A stretch of 64,000 bases of DNA from Proteobacteria bacterium SG_bin4 (GCA_002083395.1 LWDH01000015.1:21055-85054), one strand, 5' to 3'; positions 23,454 to 33,755 are shown, counted from the stretch's first letter. Numbers and translations: made by a program. The notes: generated by a model from the sequence alone, not told the origin.

Positions 23454-26182
23454 TTGTCGCCTACCCCTACTTCGATGCGTAATGGCACACTCAGTGTCAA
23501 TACATCACCCATCAACTCCGGTAGCATCTTTTGTATCAACTCGACTTCTTCGTCGGGTACTTCGAGTACCAATTCATCATGAACTTGCATGATAAGCTTA
23601 CTACGCAGATGATGCTGAGCTAACCAGTTGCGCACTGCGATCATTGCAAGCTTGATAATATCAGCTGCCGTTCCCTGCATCGGCGCATTGATAGCGGCCC
23701 GTTCCGCGCTTTGCCGGCGATTTCCGTTAGCATGATTGATTTCCGGTAACCACAACCGGCGACCTAATACCGTCTCAACGTAACCATATTTTCTTGCCTT
23801 TTCCCGGGTTTGTTGCATGTATTGTTCTACGGCAGGATACCGGGCAAAGTAGCGTTCCATGTAGGCTCGAGCCACACCACGTTCAACTCCGAGTTGCGCG
23901 GCCAATCCAAATTCCGACATGCCGTAAATGAGGCCGAAGTTAATGACTTTTGCATATCGGCGTTGCTCTTGATCGACCTGTTCCGGCAATATTCCCAATA
24001 CTTCAGCAGCGGTTGCTTTGTGTATGTCTTCGCCGGCCGCAAATGCTTTCAATAAACCTTCGTCTTGCGAAATATGCGCCATGATCCGCAATTCGATTTG
24101 GGAATAGTCAGCGGAAATGATTTTGTACCCGGCTGGTGCTATAAATGCTTCACGAATCCTGCGGCCTTCCACTGTTCTCACCGGAATATTTTGCAGATTC
24201 GGATCCGAGCTTGCTAAGCGCCCTGTCACCGCGACAGCTTGTGCATAATTGGTATGCACCCGACCTGTGGTCGGGTTTTTCATTAATGGCAGTTTATCGG
24301 TGTAAGTGGATTTCAATTTGGCAAGGCTGCGATAGCTAAGCAGCAATTTTGGCAATGGATAGTCGAGCGCCAATTGCTGCAGCACATCTTCATCCGTAGA
24401 AGGCACACCGGTCGGTGTTTTTTTGATAACCGGCAACTTCAGCCGGTTAAATAAAACATCCTGAATTTGCTTTGGGGAATTCAGGTTAAAAGGCAACTCA
24501 GCCAGTGCATGTGCTTGTAATTCCAATGCATGGAGTTTCTCACCTAATTCATGGCTTTGTTTTTGCAATAACCGGTAATCAAGTAATACGCCATTACGTT
24601 CAATCTCAAACAACACCTCCAGAATGGGCATTTCGATGGCGTGATAGATACCGCTTAACCGATCGTCCTGTGCGATAGCGGGGTATAACGTCTGGTGTAA
24701 TTGCAGCGTAATATCCGCGTCTTCGCCGGCATATTGTGTCGCATTTTCAATAGCGACCTGATCGAATCCGATGCGATTGACGCCTTTTCCTGTCACATCA
24801 TCGTAACTGATTGTTTTAAAATCGAGATGCCGCATAGCCAGATTATCCATATTATGCGGCTGGTGCGATTCCAAGACATACGATTGCAATAACGTATCGT
24901 GCGCAATTCCTTTCAATTCGATGCCATGATTTGCAAAAATATGCTTATCATATTTGATATTCTGCCCTAGCTTGGCCTGAGAATCGTTTTCCAGCCAAGG
25001 TTTCAGTTTCTGCAACGCAAAATCCAATGGTATTTGTACCGGCACACCCGCATAGCTATGCATTAGCGGCAGATACCCCGCATGGTGTGTTTCCGTCGAG
25101 AACGAAATACCGACAAGTTTTGCCTGCATCGGATCAAGGCTGGTTGTTTCGGTATCCAGAGCAACCAGGGAAGCGGCTTCCAGCCGCTTAAGCCACGCTT
25201 CAAAGTCCGTTTCCGATAAAATTGTTTGATAGTTACAGTTACTCGAATTCGCCGCTGTAGGATCGCCGTTGGCACTGACTGTTAATGCGCTGGAATGATG
25301 GTTGGAATCAACCGAATTTGTTTGATGAGAGCCGCTTTGTTGCTGCAATTCCCGCAACGAGGCTTTCATATCCAATTTTTCATATAACCGGATCAACGCT
25401 TCGATATCTTGGGGTTGCGGTGCAAGCTCGGATATTTTAACCGGCAATTTCACGTCGCATTTGATGGTAATTAATTGGCGCGCCGTGTCAAACCAACCCA
25501 GTGTTTTGCGTAAATTCTGCCCGATCACTCCTTTGATTTCATCGGCATGTGCAATCAAATTGGTTAATGAGCCATATTGCACCAGCCACTTGACCGCCGT
25601 TTTAGGACCCACTTTTGGTACACCAGGAACATTATCGGAGGCGTCTCCTACCAGCATCAAATAATCCAGAATTCGCTCAGGAGGCACGCCGAATTTTGCC
25701 AGCACATTGGCTTCATCCAGCACTTCGTTAGTCATGGTATTCACTAATGTAATCTGTGGATTAACCAATTGTGCGATATCTTTATCCCCGGTTGAAATGA
25801 TGCAACGCATGTTTGCTTCAGCCGCCTGTTTTGCCAGAGTGCCGATAACGTCATCGGCCTCAACACCGTCAACAATCAGCATCGGCCAGCCCATGGCACG
25901 TATGCACGCGTGCAACGGTTCGATCTGAACCGCCAAATCATGCGGCATGGCTGGCCGATGCGCTTTATATTCCGGATAAAGCTCGTCGCGGAAGGTTTTA
26001 CCTTTTGCATCAAATACACACGCGCTATAATCCGCATGATAGTCTTTGTGCAAGCGTCGAAGCATATTGAGCACGCCATGAATGGCCCCGGTCGGTTCAT
26101 TATGACGATTACGCAAATCCGGCAACGCATGAAATGCGCGATACAGATACGATGAGCCGTCAACCAACAGCAATGTTTTCAT
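23435..26182 (-). CDS. polA: DNA polymerase I
   Basis: 915 aa, full length. The N-terminal 290 residues are the 5'-3' flap nuclease (LLLVDGSSYLYRAFHALP, GVEADDVIGTLA, GDASDNVPGVPKVGPKTA). Residues about 330-520 are the 3'-5' exonuclease, with LDTETTSLDP retaining catalytic acidic residues. The polymerase domain contains ADYSQIELRIMAHIS, the O-helix RRYAKVINFGLIYGMS and QVHDELVLEVP. It fills gaps and removes Okazaki primers. Its ATG is only 15 nt from the divergent LOG gene. Confidence 0.98.
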   Translation of the reverse strand: MKTLLLVDGSSYLYRAFHALPDLRNRHNEPTGAIHGVLNMLRRLHKDYHADYSACVFDAKGKTFRDELYPEYKAHRPAMPHDLAVQIEPLHACIRAMGWPMLIVDGVEADDVIGTLAKQAAEANMRCIISTGDKDIAQLVNPQITLVNTMTNEVLDEANVLAKFGVPPERILDYLMLVGDASDNVPGVPKVGPKTAVKWLVQYGSLTNLIAHADEIKGVIGQNLRKTLGWFDTARQLITIKCDVKLPVKISELAPQPQDIEALIRLYEKLDMKASLRELQQQSGSHQTNSVDSNHHSSALTVSANGDPTAANSSNCNYQTILSETDFEAWLKRLEAASLVALDTETTSLDPMQAKLVGISFSTETHHAGYLPLMHSYAGVPVQIPLDFALQKLKPWLENDSQAKLGQNIKYDKHIFANHGIELKGIAHDTLLQSYVLESHQPHNMDNLAMRHLDFKTISYDDVTGKGVNRIGFDQVAIENATQYAGEDADITLQLHQTLYPAIAQDDRLSGIYHAIEMPILEVLFEIERNGVLLDYRLLQKQSHELGEKLHALELQAHALAELPFNLNSPKQIQDVLFNRLKLPVIKKTPTGVPSTDEDVLQQLALDYPLPKLLLSYRSLAKLKSTYTDKLPLMKNPTTGRVHTNYAQAVAVTGRLASSDPNLQNIPVRTVEGRRIREAFIAPAGYKIISADYSQIELRIMAHISQDEGLLKAFAAGEDIHKATAAEVLGILPEQVDQEQRRYAKVINFGLIYGMSEFGLAAQLGVERGVARAYMERYFARYPAVEQYMQQTREKARKYGYVETVLGRRLWLPEINHANGNRRQSAERAAINAPMQGTAADIIKLAMIAVRNWLAQHHLRSKLIMQVHDELVLEVPDEEVELIQKMLPELMGDVLTLSVPLRIEVGVGDNWEQAH

Positions 26183-26197
26183 TCTTCTAAATTTCCT

Positions 26198-26917
26198 ATG
26201 AGCCTACAAGATAAATTGAATACCCAAATGTCCGTCGAAAAACCCTGGTCGGCCAAAGAATCCTGGCGATTGTTCGGGATTATGGCAGAATTTGTCGAAG
26301 GTACAGAGCGTCTCGATACGATTCAACCGGCAGTCAGCATTTTCGGCAGCGCCCGGACTCGCCCCGACAACCCGCACTATCAATTAGCCGAGCAAATTGC
26401 AAAGCAACTTTCCGATGCCGGATTTGCGGTGATTTCAGGCGGTGGTCCCGGTATCATGGAAGCTGCCAATAAAGGTGCATTTTATGGAAAGTCTCCCAGT
26501 ATCGGTCTCAATATCCAGTTACCGCACGAACAGCACCGCAATCCCTACCAAGATATCAGCCAAACTTTCCGGCACTTTTTTGCACGTAAATATATGTTTG
26601 TCAAATTTGCGACTGCCTATGTTGTTCTTCCGGGAGGCTTTGGCACCTTGGACGAATTAATGGAAGCATTGACCCTTGTTCAAACCGGAAAAACCCGCAA
26701 AATGCCGATTATCCTCGTATATTCGGATTTCTGGCGCGGATTGCTGGATTGGTTTAAAAAAGCATTGATTGCTGAAGGTTTCATTTCGGTCGACGACATG
26801 AATTTAATTCAAGTGATTGATGAACCCGAACAAGTAGTCAAAGCAATCTTTCAGTATTACGAAACCAGCGGATTCGAACTGACAGCCGCAGAAAAAGAAA
26901 TTCAGCTCAATTTATAA
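26198..26917 (+). CDS. LOG family protein (cytokinin riboside 5'-monophosphate phosphoribohydrolase type)
   Basis: 239 aa Rossmann-like protein. VSIFGSART near residue 48, SGGGPGIMEAANKGA, and PGGFGTLDELMEALTL (the PGGxGTxxE catalytic motif) define the LOG / lysine-decarboxylase-like family. Characterised members hydrolyse nucleoside 5'-monophosphates to base and ribose-5-phosphate; they are not lysine decarboxylases. The 15-nt divergent spacing from polA means at least one promoter must lie in coding sequence. Confidence 0.92.
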   Translation: MSLQDKLNTQMSVEKPWSAKESWRLFGIMAEFVEGTERLDTIQPAVSIFGSARTRPDNPHYQLAEQIAKQLSDAGFAVISGGGPGIMEAANKGAFYGKSPSIGLNIQLPHEQHRNPYQDISQTFRHFFARKYMFVKFATAYVVLPGGFGTLDELMEALTLVQTGKTRKMPIILVYSDFWRGLLDWFKKALIAEGFISVDDMNLIQVIDEPEQVVKAIFQYYETSGFELTAAEKEIQLNL

Positions 26918-26975
26918 CTTAGGTGAACAATTTTAGGTAAAATACCCCGTATATCTGGACTTACCGGCAACCGAC

Positions 26976-27377
26976 ATGCACCTGCATCGACTTACTCTAA
27001 TCCTGCTGCTTAGCATCGCAACACCGACTATGGCGCAATCTGAACAGCCCAAGCAAGCGAAAAAACCGTCACACCCGGAAAACTTAATTCCTTTACCCGA
27101 GCCACCGGAATTACCGGCGGAATTGGCGGACCCGCCACCGCATCAACCGGATATTCAAGCGGATCCCGAACTGGAAACACAAGTGACCATCATTAAACGC
27201 GGGGAGGATATTATCGAAGAGCATCGTGTGAATGGAGAGTTACTGATGATTAAAGTCATACCTCGCATCGGTCCGCCGTATTACCTGAAAAAAAATACCG
27301 CGCGAGACTATCACAATCATCCCGGTGAGGCCGGTATTGATGTCAGCCCACCGATGTGGCAGATATTGAAATTCTAG
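26976..27377 (+). CDS. DUF2782 family periplasmic protein
   Basis: 133 aa with a signal peptide (to about residue 20, TPTMAQ), a proline-rich linker (LPEPPELPAELADPPP) and a conserved C-terminal segment, VTIIKRGEDIIEEHRVNGEL and IGPPYYLKKN. This matches DUF2782, a family of unknown function commonly found between polA and thrB in betaproteobacteria, as here. No catalytic motif is visible. Confidence 0.85.
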   Translation: MHLHRLTLILLLSIATPTMAQSEQPKQAKKPSHPENLIPLPEPPELPAELADPPPHQPDIQADPELETQVTIIKRGEDIIEEHRVNGELLMIKVIPRIGPPYYLKKNTARDYHNHPGEAGIDVSPPMWQILKF

Positions 27378-27450
27378 TTGAGAAAAATTACACAACCAAC
27401 TGTATTAAATGAATCTATTTTATCCTCTCGTTTTCTTTTTCAACTAATCC

Positions 27451-28401
27451 ATGTCTGTTTTCACCCCCGTCACGGATAGCCAACTTGCAGTCTGGTTAAA
27501 AGATTACTCGCTCGGTCAGCTGGTGCATTTACAAGGCATATCATCCGGTATCGAAAATACCAACTACTTCGTGACGACAACGAAGGGTAAATACGTATTA
27601 ACGCTTTTTGAAAAATTAACCAGCGCAGAATTACCTTATTACCTGAATTTAATGGCACATTTAGCGCGGCGCGGTATCCCGTGCCCGGCTCCGATTCCCA
27701 GAATGGATCAGCGATTGCTCGGTGAATTGAATGGCAAACCCGCTACGATCGTTACGTGTTTACCCGGACAGTCCGTGCTATCGCCAACCGATGCGCAATG
27801 CGCCGAAGTTGGCGCCATGCTGGCAAACATGCATATCACGGGACAATCGTATACCGGCCACATGGATAACCCGCGAGGATCTGCCTGGCGGCAAGCAAGA
27901 GCGCCGGAAGTTGCGCCGTTCTTATCCGCTACCGATCAATCTTTGTTAGCCAGTGAGTTGGATTTTCACCGCAAAATGCCAGTCAGTGTGTTACCGGGCG
28001 GCGTCATTCATGCGGATCTGTTTCGCGATAATATCTTGTTTATCGATCATCATATCGGTGGTGTGATTGATTTCTACTTTGCCTGTAACGATATTTTCTT
28101 GTACGACTTGGCGATTACCGTCAACGATTGGTGCATGACCGAAGACAAAGTGCTGGATGAGCAACGCACGCTGCCGCTGATGAAAGCCTATCACGCTATC
28201 CGTCCGCTCACAGCATCAGAACACGCATCCTGGCCCGCGATGCTGCGCGCGGGTGCGTTGCGGTTCTGGATTTCACGGCTTTATGATTATTATTTGCCAC
28301 GCGCGGGGGAATTAACGCACGCCAAAGATCCAACGCATTTCCGCGATATCTTACAAAACCATATCGCTAATACCGAGAAACTACAGCAGCTTTGGGTGTA
28401 G
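27451..28401 (+). CDS. thrB: Homoserine kinase (aminoglycoside-phosphotransferase-like type)
   Basis: 316 aa. The protein has the APH/choline-kinase fold of the ThrB variant typical of proteobacteria such as Pseudomonas and Nitrosomonas rather than the GHMP type. VFTPVTDSQLAVWL at the start, SGIENTNYFV, the Brenner loop VIHADLFRDNILF with catalytic Asp, and GVIDFYFACNDIFLYDLAI with the metal-binding Asp are visible. It phosphorylates homoserine for threonine synthesis. Confidence 0.94.
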   Translation: MSVFTPVTDSQLAVWLKDYSLGQLVHLQGISSGIENTNYFVTTTKGKYVLTLFEKLTSAELPYYLNLMAHLARRGIPCPAPIPRMDQRLLGELNGKPATIVTCLPGQSVLSPTDAQCAEVGAMLANMHITGQSYTGHMDNPRGSAWRQARAPEVAPFLSATDQSLLASELDFHRKMPVSVLPGGVIHADLFRDNILFIDHHIGGVIDFYFACNDIFLYDLAITVNDWCMTEDKVLDEQRTLPLMKAYHAIRPLTASEHASWPAMLRAGALRFWISRLYDYYLPRAGELTHAKDPTHFRDILQNHIANTEKLQQLWV

Positions 28402-28448
28402 CTGCTCATATTCATTCTGATCATTGCAATTTAACTGGAGACACATCC

Positions 28449-29429
28449 ATGGAAATTCACCAAGTCAACGCAAAACAAGGGCTGCAATGGATTTTAAGCG
28501 GCTTCTATCTTTTTGCTAAAGCACCGCTTGCTTGGGTATTTGTATGCTTTACGCTCATGCTGGTTGCCATGACGATTGCGCTGATACCGATGCTGGGGCA
28601 ATTCATTTTCACGTTGATTTCACCAGTTTTTCTTGCCGGAATCATGATAGGTTGCAGAGACATGGAACAAGGTAAGACGCTTGAAATTGCGCACCTGTTT
28701 GCGGCATTTAAGCATAATGCAGCGTCATTAATTACCATCGGAGGTATCTATCTCATTGGGCAAGTATTGATTCTCGGTTTGGTCATGCTCATCGGCGGAT
28801 CTCAGATGACCGACATGATGCTATATGGCAAAAGAGTTGACGAAACCCAATTGATGGGAGTTATGAGTAGCTTCCTGACATCAATACTGCTGGCCTTGAC
28901 ACTCTCCATTCCATTGATGATGGCTTCCTGGTTTTCCCCGTTGTTAGTCGTTTTTCATGATATTGAACCGATTCCTGCAATGCAAAAGAGTTTTTTTGCC
29001 TGTTTGAAAAATATTATTCCATTTCAAATTTATGGCATCGTTCTGATTATCTTGACCATTATCAGCGTCATGCCGTATGGGGTTGGGCTGGTTGTATTGA
29101 TTCCTACAATTTTTGCATCGATTTATGTGAGTTACAAAGATATCTTTCTAAAAGAACCTATTCGCTTTAAAAATACGAATAATCAACCGGATTTTCAGAA
29201 AGCCAATTGGAGTAACAGCGATGACGAATCAAGCTCGAATGACAATCACAAAAAAACGGAAACAACAGCTTCCGCTGAGACTACGCTAACAGAATTGGAT
29301 GAACTGGTGGAATGCGCGCAGTGCCATCTACGCATTCCACGCCACGAAGCGATTACTGACAAAGAACATTTTTATTGCAGCAATAAACACCGTGAGCAAC
29401 ATCAAGCGACACAACAATCAACTGAATAA
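28449..29429 (+). CDS. BPSS1780-family membrane protein with C-terminal PP0621-like Cys motif
   Basis: 326 aa from ATG 28449 with a GGAG ribosome site; the upstream TTG frame is not protein-like. Residues 1-240 contain six hydrophobic segments and the family start VNAKQGLQWILSGFYLFAKAP, matching the BPSS1780 membrane family of unknown function. After a polar linker (about 245-290) the C-terminus reads ECAQCHLRIPRHEA and FYCSNKH, a Cys-x2-Cys ... Cys-x3-His set like the short PP0621 family of putative metal-binding proteins. The combination looks like a fusion of two families. It follows thrB by 47 nt. Confidence 0.8.
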   Translation: MEIHQVNAKQGLQWILSGFYLFAKAPLAWVFVCFTLMLVAMTIALIPMLGQFIFTLISPVFLAGIMIGCRDMEQGKTLEIAHLFAAFKHNAASLITIGGIYLIGQVLILGLVMLIGGSQMTDMMLYGKRVDETQLMGVMSSFLTSILLALTLSIPLMMASWFSPLLVVFHDIEPIPAMQKSFFACLKNIIPFQIYGIVLIILTIISVMPYGVGLVVLIPTIFASIYVSYKDIFLKEPIRFKNTNNQPDFQKANWSNSDDESSSNDNHKKTETTASAETTLTELDELVECAQCHLRIPRHEAITDKEHFYCSNKHREQHQATQQSTE

Positions 29430-29457
29430 TCAATACACATTTACAGTATATAGCCGG

Positions 29458-30657
29458 TTATAAAGCTTCAAAAATACCGGCAGCTCCCATACCGCTGCCG
29501 ATGCACATGGTAACCATACCGTACTTTTTGTGATGACGCCGGAGACCATGCAATAAGGTTGCCACCCGGATAGAGCCAGTCGCTCCCAACGGATGACCAA
29601 GTGCAATGGCGCCACCGAGCGGATTTACTTTAGTGCGATCCAGATTCAAATCACGGATGACGGCAAGACTTTGCGCAGCAAACGCTTCGTTTAATTCAAT
29701 CCAATCCAAGTCATCCTGATTGATGCCGGTTTGTTGCAATACCTTTGGAATCGCTTTAATCGGACCAACGCCCATAATTTCCGGCGGTACACCGGCCACC
29801 GAGAACCCCACGAAGCGTCCAAGCGGTGCTAGGTTAAAACGTTTCAACGCTGCTTCGCTCATTAGCACTACTGCGCCCGCGCCATCCGACATTTGTGAAC
29901 TATTTCCCGCAGTTACAGAACCTTTCGCGGCAAAAACCGGGCGCAATTTTGCAAGTGCCTCCAAACTGGTATCCGCTCGTGGTCCTTCGTCAGTATCTTT
30001 GACAGCGATTTCTTCCCGTATCGTATGTGTCATCAGATCAGGGCGCTTTTCATCGACGGTATACGGTGCAATTTCATCGTTGAATTCTCCGTTTGCGGTT
30101 GCCTTAATCGCTCGTTGATGACTGGTTAATGCAAATTCGTCTTGATCTTCGCGTGATACTTTCCACTGCTCAGCGACTTTTTCAGCCGTCATTCCCATAC
30201 CATAGGCAATCGCGACATTTTCTTCGTGTTGAAACATCACTGGATTCATTGCGACTTTATTACCCATCATCGGTACCATACTCATACTTTCGGTTCCTCC
30301 GGCAATCATGACATCTGCTTCGCCCAAGCGGATACGATCTGCTGCCAACGCTACGGATTGCAAGCCGGACGCGCAGAAACGATTGACTGTCATGCCGGCC
30401 ACGCTATTCGGTAAACCTGCCAGCAGCAAAGCTACACGGGCGACATTGATACCCTGCTCCGCTTCCGGCATGGCGCAACCGACTATCACATCATCAATCG
30501 CGGCGGGATCCAGTCCTTCGCATTGTTTTATTACTGTCCGCAATACATGCACCAGCATGTCGTCAGGCCGCACGTTTTTAAACATACCGCGCGGGGCTTT
30601 GCCAACCGGCGTACGCGCGGCAGCTACAATATAAGCTTCTTGAGTTTGCTTTGTCAT
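29458..30657 (-). CDS. Acetyl-CoA C-acyltransferase (3-ketoacyl-CoA thiolase)
   Basis: 399 aa thiolase with all catalytic elements: VNRFCASGLQSV (acyl-enzyme Cys), GGTESMSMVPM, ELNEAFAAQSLAV, GGAIALGHPLGATG (His) and MCIGSGMGAAGIFE (second Cys). It performs the thiolytic last step of fatty acid beta-oxidation or the reverse condensation. A GGAG site is 5 nt from the ATG. It lies 22 nt after the hydroxyacyl-CoA dehydrogenase gene, so the two form a trifunctional unit like FadBA or FadJI. Confidence 0.95.
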   Translation of the reverse strand: MTKQTQEAYIVAAARTPVGKAPRGMFKNVRPDDMLVHVLRTVIKQCEGLDPAAIDDVIVGCAMPEAEQGINVARVALLLAGLPNSVAGMTVNRFCASGLQSVALAADRIRLGEADVMIAGGTESMSMVPMMGNKVAMNPVMFQHEENVAIAYGMGMTAEKVAEQWKVSREDQDEFALTSHQRAIKATANGEFNDEIAPYTVDEKRPDLMTHTIREEIAVKDTDEGPRADTSLEALAKLRPVFAAKGSVTAGNSSQMSDGAGAVVLMSEAALKRFNLAPLGRFVGFSVAGVPPEIMGVGPIKAIPKVLQQTGINQDDLDWIELNEAFAAQSLAVIRDLNLDRTKVNPLGGAIALGHPLGATGSIRVATLLHGLRRHHKKYGMVTMCIGSGMGAAGIFEAL

Positions 30658-30679
30658 AGGATCTCCGTGAATCGTAATA

Positions 30680-33208
30680 TCAGTTTCTCAGCGGTTTACC
30701 GGTTTTAAGCGTGTATTCGATTCGTGCTTGGGTTTTTTCAGTAGCCAGCAATTCCATGAAAGCGGTGCGTTCCAGCTCCAGAAACCAGTCTTCATCAACC
30801 AGGCTGCCAGGTGTCAGATCGCCACCGCACATTACGTGAGCAACTTTATTTGCAATCAGATTGTCATGCTCGGAAATGAATCCACCTTCGCGCATGTTAA
30901 TCAATTGACTTTGAATGGTTGCAATGCCGGTATTGCCAGCAACTGGTATTTCGCGCATCGGCAATGGGGGGCGATAACCGGCTTCCGCCAAGGCTAATGC
31001 CTGCGCCTTAGCGGCATGCAACAACTCGAATCGGTGCATCACCACAATATCGGCTTGCCGCAAGTAACCGAGTTCCTTTGCTTGCTCCGCGCTTTTGGCC
31101 AATTCCGCCATTGCCACCGTTTGGAAATAGTATTTCAAATGCGGGAATGGATCGCCATCCCTGGCGCTTTGCGCAGCCCGCATGGCCAATTCTTTGCAAC
31201 CGCCGCCTGCCGGTAACAACCCGACACCGGTTTCCACCAAGCCAATATAGCTTTCCATGGTTGCGACCGCACGGTCACAATGCATGACAAATTCGCAGCC
31301 ACCGCCCAGCGCCAAACCATCGACAGCCGCGACCGTCGGAATCATCGAATAACGTAATCTTTGCGAAGTTCGTTGAAATTGCTGAATCATCGATTCGACT
31401 TCCGCCAGTTTCTTGGCCATTAAGGCATCAGCAAGATCCAGTTCGCGCGCAACCTGAAGCACCGCGGCTTGCGTTGTTTTTCTTAATTTTTTCAATAGCA
31501 TTTGGAATGCTGTTGGCGGTTGAGGCGGCGTTGGCTGAGTATTGCCTGGCTGCACCTCAGGTTTAGGTTTTTCCGTGGCTTTTTGCAAATTCGCGCCGAC
31601 GGAAAAAGGCGGCTCCGTCTGCCAAATCACCAAGGCCTGCCAGTTTTGCTCGGCTTCTTTGATCGCCTGTTGGATACCTTCCAGCACATCAATGCCGATC
31701 GTATGCATTTTACTTTTAAAGCTAAGCACGGCGATTTTATCGCCGGTGTGCCATAACCTCACCGCCCCGGTTTCAAATATGGTTTCGCCATACGTTGCAG
31801 CTTCACCGGTTAATCGATCAGGGAAAAGCTGGCGCCGGTAAACCGGTAATTGTGACCGTGCATGGAATTGACCGGCGGCGGGGGCGAATGATCCTATTGG
31901 GGAATGCACTACTGGCGGGGTATCATTGGCGATTGTCAGCACCCAGGAAGGTAATGGCGTTTGTGCCATGCTTTTGCCAGCATCAATATCTTCCTGTATC
32001 CAGTCGGCTATTGGCTTCCATCCCGCAGTCTGCCAAATTTCAAAGGGCCCCTGATTCCAGCCGAAACCCCAGCGCATCGCCAGATCGAGATCACGTGCAT
32101 TGTCGGCGATCGTTTCGAGTTGTATCGCACAGTAATGAAATAAATCGCGGAATATCGACCACAAAAATTGCGCCTGTGGCTGGGAACTGTTGCGTAATGC
32201 AGCAAATTTTTCGACAGGAGAACTATATTTCAACAACCGTTTGAGATCTTCGTCGACCTCCGCGCCCGACAACCGGTATTCTCGAGTGTGCCGGTCCAAA
32301 ACATGAATTTCATTTTTGATTTTTTGATAGACGCCGCGCTTCACTTTTTCTCCAAGCGCCCCTGCTTCAATCAATCCTTGCAGCCAATCCGGAACCTCGA
32401 AATAGCGATGCCAAGGATCATCCGGTAAGGTATCGCGCATGGTGTTGATGACATGCGCCAAAGTATCCAGCCCCACGACGTCCGCGGTACGGAAAGTCGC
32501 GCTTTTGGGCCGGCCGATCAATGCGCCGGTCAGGGCGTCAACCTGATCAAAGCCGAGATTGAATGAACGTCCGTGATGCATCGTCGCCAGCAATGAAAAT
32601 ACGCCAATGCGGTTCGCGATGAAATTCGGTGTATCTTTTGCCCGGATTACGCCCTTGCCTAAAAAAGTTACAAGAAATTCTTCCAGATGATCCAGCATCG
32701 CTGCATCGCTGGTTTGACAAGGTATCAACTCAACCAAATGCATGTAGCGCGGCGGATTGAAAAAATGAATACCGCAGAACCGGTGGCGCAAAGTTTCTGG
32801 AAATGCTTCAGCGAGCTGATTGATCGACAATCCCGAAGTGTTGCTGGCGAACACGGTACGTTCACCCAAAAAAGGCGCAATTTTCACATACAAGTCGCGT
32901 TTCCAGTCCATGCGCTCTGCAATCGCTTCAATGACCAGATCACAATCTCTCAGCAATTCGAGATGTTGATCATAGTTCGCCGGTTGAATACAGGATGCTT
33001 TGGATTTAACGGATAATGGCGCAGGTTCTTGCTTTCTGAGTTTATCGACGGCCTTGATCACATTGCGGTTGGGATTGTCCGCTTCGCCCGGCAACTCGAA
33101 CAATAGCGTTTCGATATTCGCATTCACCAAGTGTGCTGCGATTTGCGCACCCATTACGCCAGCTCCAAGTACCGCGGCTTTCCGCACTAAGAAACGCTGA
33201 TCACTCAA
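30680..33208 (-). CDS. 3-hydroxyacyl-CoA dehydrogenase / enoyl-CoA hydratase bifunctional protein
   Basis: 842 aa. The start is set at TTG 33208 because a perfect AGGAGG (33214-33219 on the complement) lies 5 nt upstream; the GTG at 33214 would overlap that site. Domain order is dehydrogenase first: AAVLGAGVMGAQIAAHL (NAD-binding), HFFNPPRYMHLVELIP and two C-terminal dehydrogenase domains to about 400. A crotonase/enoyl-CoA hydratase domain follows, with VAAVDGLALGGGCEFVMHCDRAVA and GVGLLPAGGGCKEL near 630-670. This order is reversed relative to FadB and is typical of the large beta/proteobacterial FadB-like proteins. It works with the downstream thiolase. Confidence 0.93.
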   Translation of the reverse strand: MSDQRFLVRKAAVLGAGVMGAQIAAHLVNANIETLLFELPGEADNPNRNVIKAVDKLRKQEPAPLSVKSKASCIQPANYDQHLELLRDCDLVIEAIAERMDWKRDLYVKIAPFLGERTVFASNTSGLSINQLAEAFPETLRHRFCGIHFFNPPRYMHLVELIPCQTSDAAMLDHLEEFLVTFLGKGVIRAKDTPNFIANRIGVFSLLATMHHGRSFNLGFDQVDALTGALIGRPKSATFRTADVVGLDTLAHVINTMRDTLPDDPWHRYFEVPDWLQGLIEAGALGEKVKRGVYQKIKNEIHVLDRHTREYRLSGAEVDEDLKRLLKYSSPVEKFAALRNSSQPQAQFLWSIFRDLFHYCAIQLETIADNARDLDLAMRWGFGWNQGPFEIWQTAGWKPIADWIQEDIDAGKSMAQTPLPSWVLTIANDTPPVVHSPIGSFAPAAGQFHARSQLPVYRRQLFPDRLTGEAATYGETIFETGAVRLWHTGDKIAVLSFKSKMHTIGIDVLEGIQQAIKEAEQNWQALVIWQTEPPFSVGANLQKATEKPKPEVQPGNTQPTPPQPPTAFQMLLKKLRKTTQAAVLQVARELDLADALMAKKLAEVESMIQQFQRTSQRLRYSMIPTVAAVDGLALGGGCEFVMHCDRAVATMESYIGLVETGVGLLPAGGGCKELAMRAAQSARDGDPFPHLKYYFQTVAMAELAKSAEQAKELGYLRQADIVVMHRFELLHAAKAQALALAEAGYRPPLPMREIPVAGNTGIATIQSQLINMREGGFISEHDNLIANKVAHVMCGGDLTPGSLVDEDWFLELERTAFMELLATEKTQARIEYTLKTGKPLRN

Positions 33209-33372
33209 TTTCACCTCCTGCCGAATCCGGTTGATTATTGATTAGCCTGCTTTGCTTAGAAGAGTACAAGCATGAAGACCAAAGCGCAAGCGTGATGAGT
33301 AGCCGCAGTGAAAGCGATGCTTACGCGTGGGCTTCAAGCTGGTGAGAAAGCAACAAAGATTGCATCGCCACC

Positions 33373-33726
33373 TCACCGCCAGATCTCGGCAAACAGTTCT
33401 GTTGTAAAACCCACAGTGGCGCGGCGCCCATCCGTTATTAACGGTCTTTTGATCAAACGGCCATTACTTGCCAGCAAATCGATTTTTTGTTGATCGGACA
33501 GTGCAGGCAGTCGTTCCTTGATGTTTAACGCACGATACTGCATGCCGCTGGTGTTGAAGAGTTTGTTAACGGATACATTCGCATGCTGAGCTATCGCAGC
33601 AAGCTCCGCGTCATCCGGGGGATTTTCCGTGATATCGATGAATTGGTACTTAACACCGGCCTGCTGCAGAAATTGTTCGGCTCTGCGGCAAGTGTCACAC
33701 TTTTTATAACCATAGAACTTCAACAT
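33373..33726 (-). CDS. ArsC/Spx/MgsR-family thioredoxin-fold protein
   Basis: 117 aa. FYGYKKCDTCRRAEQFL has a Cys-x2-Cys pair near residue 10, and LIKRPLITDGRRATVGF is the ArsC-family C-terminal block. This belongs to the YffB/Spx/MgsR branch, in which a true arsenate reductase role is doubtful because members often act in redox sensing or are uncharacterised. No ars genes are nearby; it follows a cupin gene by 29 nt on the same strand. Confidence 0.88.
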   Translation of the reverse strand: MLKFYGYKKCDTCRRAEQFLQQAGVKYQFIDITENPPDDAELAAIAQHANVSVNKLFNTSGMQYRALNIKERLPALSDQQKIDLLASNGRLIKRPLITDGRRATVGFTTELFAEIWR

Positions 33727-33755
33727 AAATAAATACTTACAATATATTATTAAAG

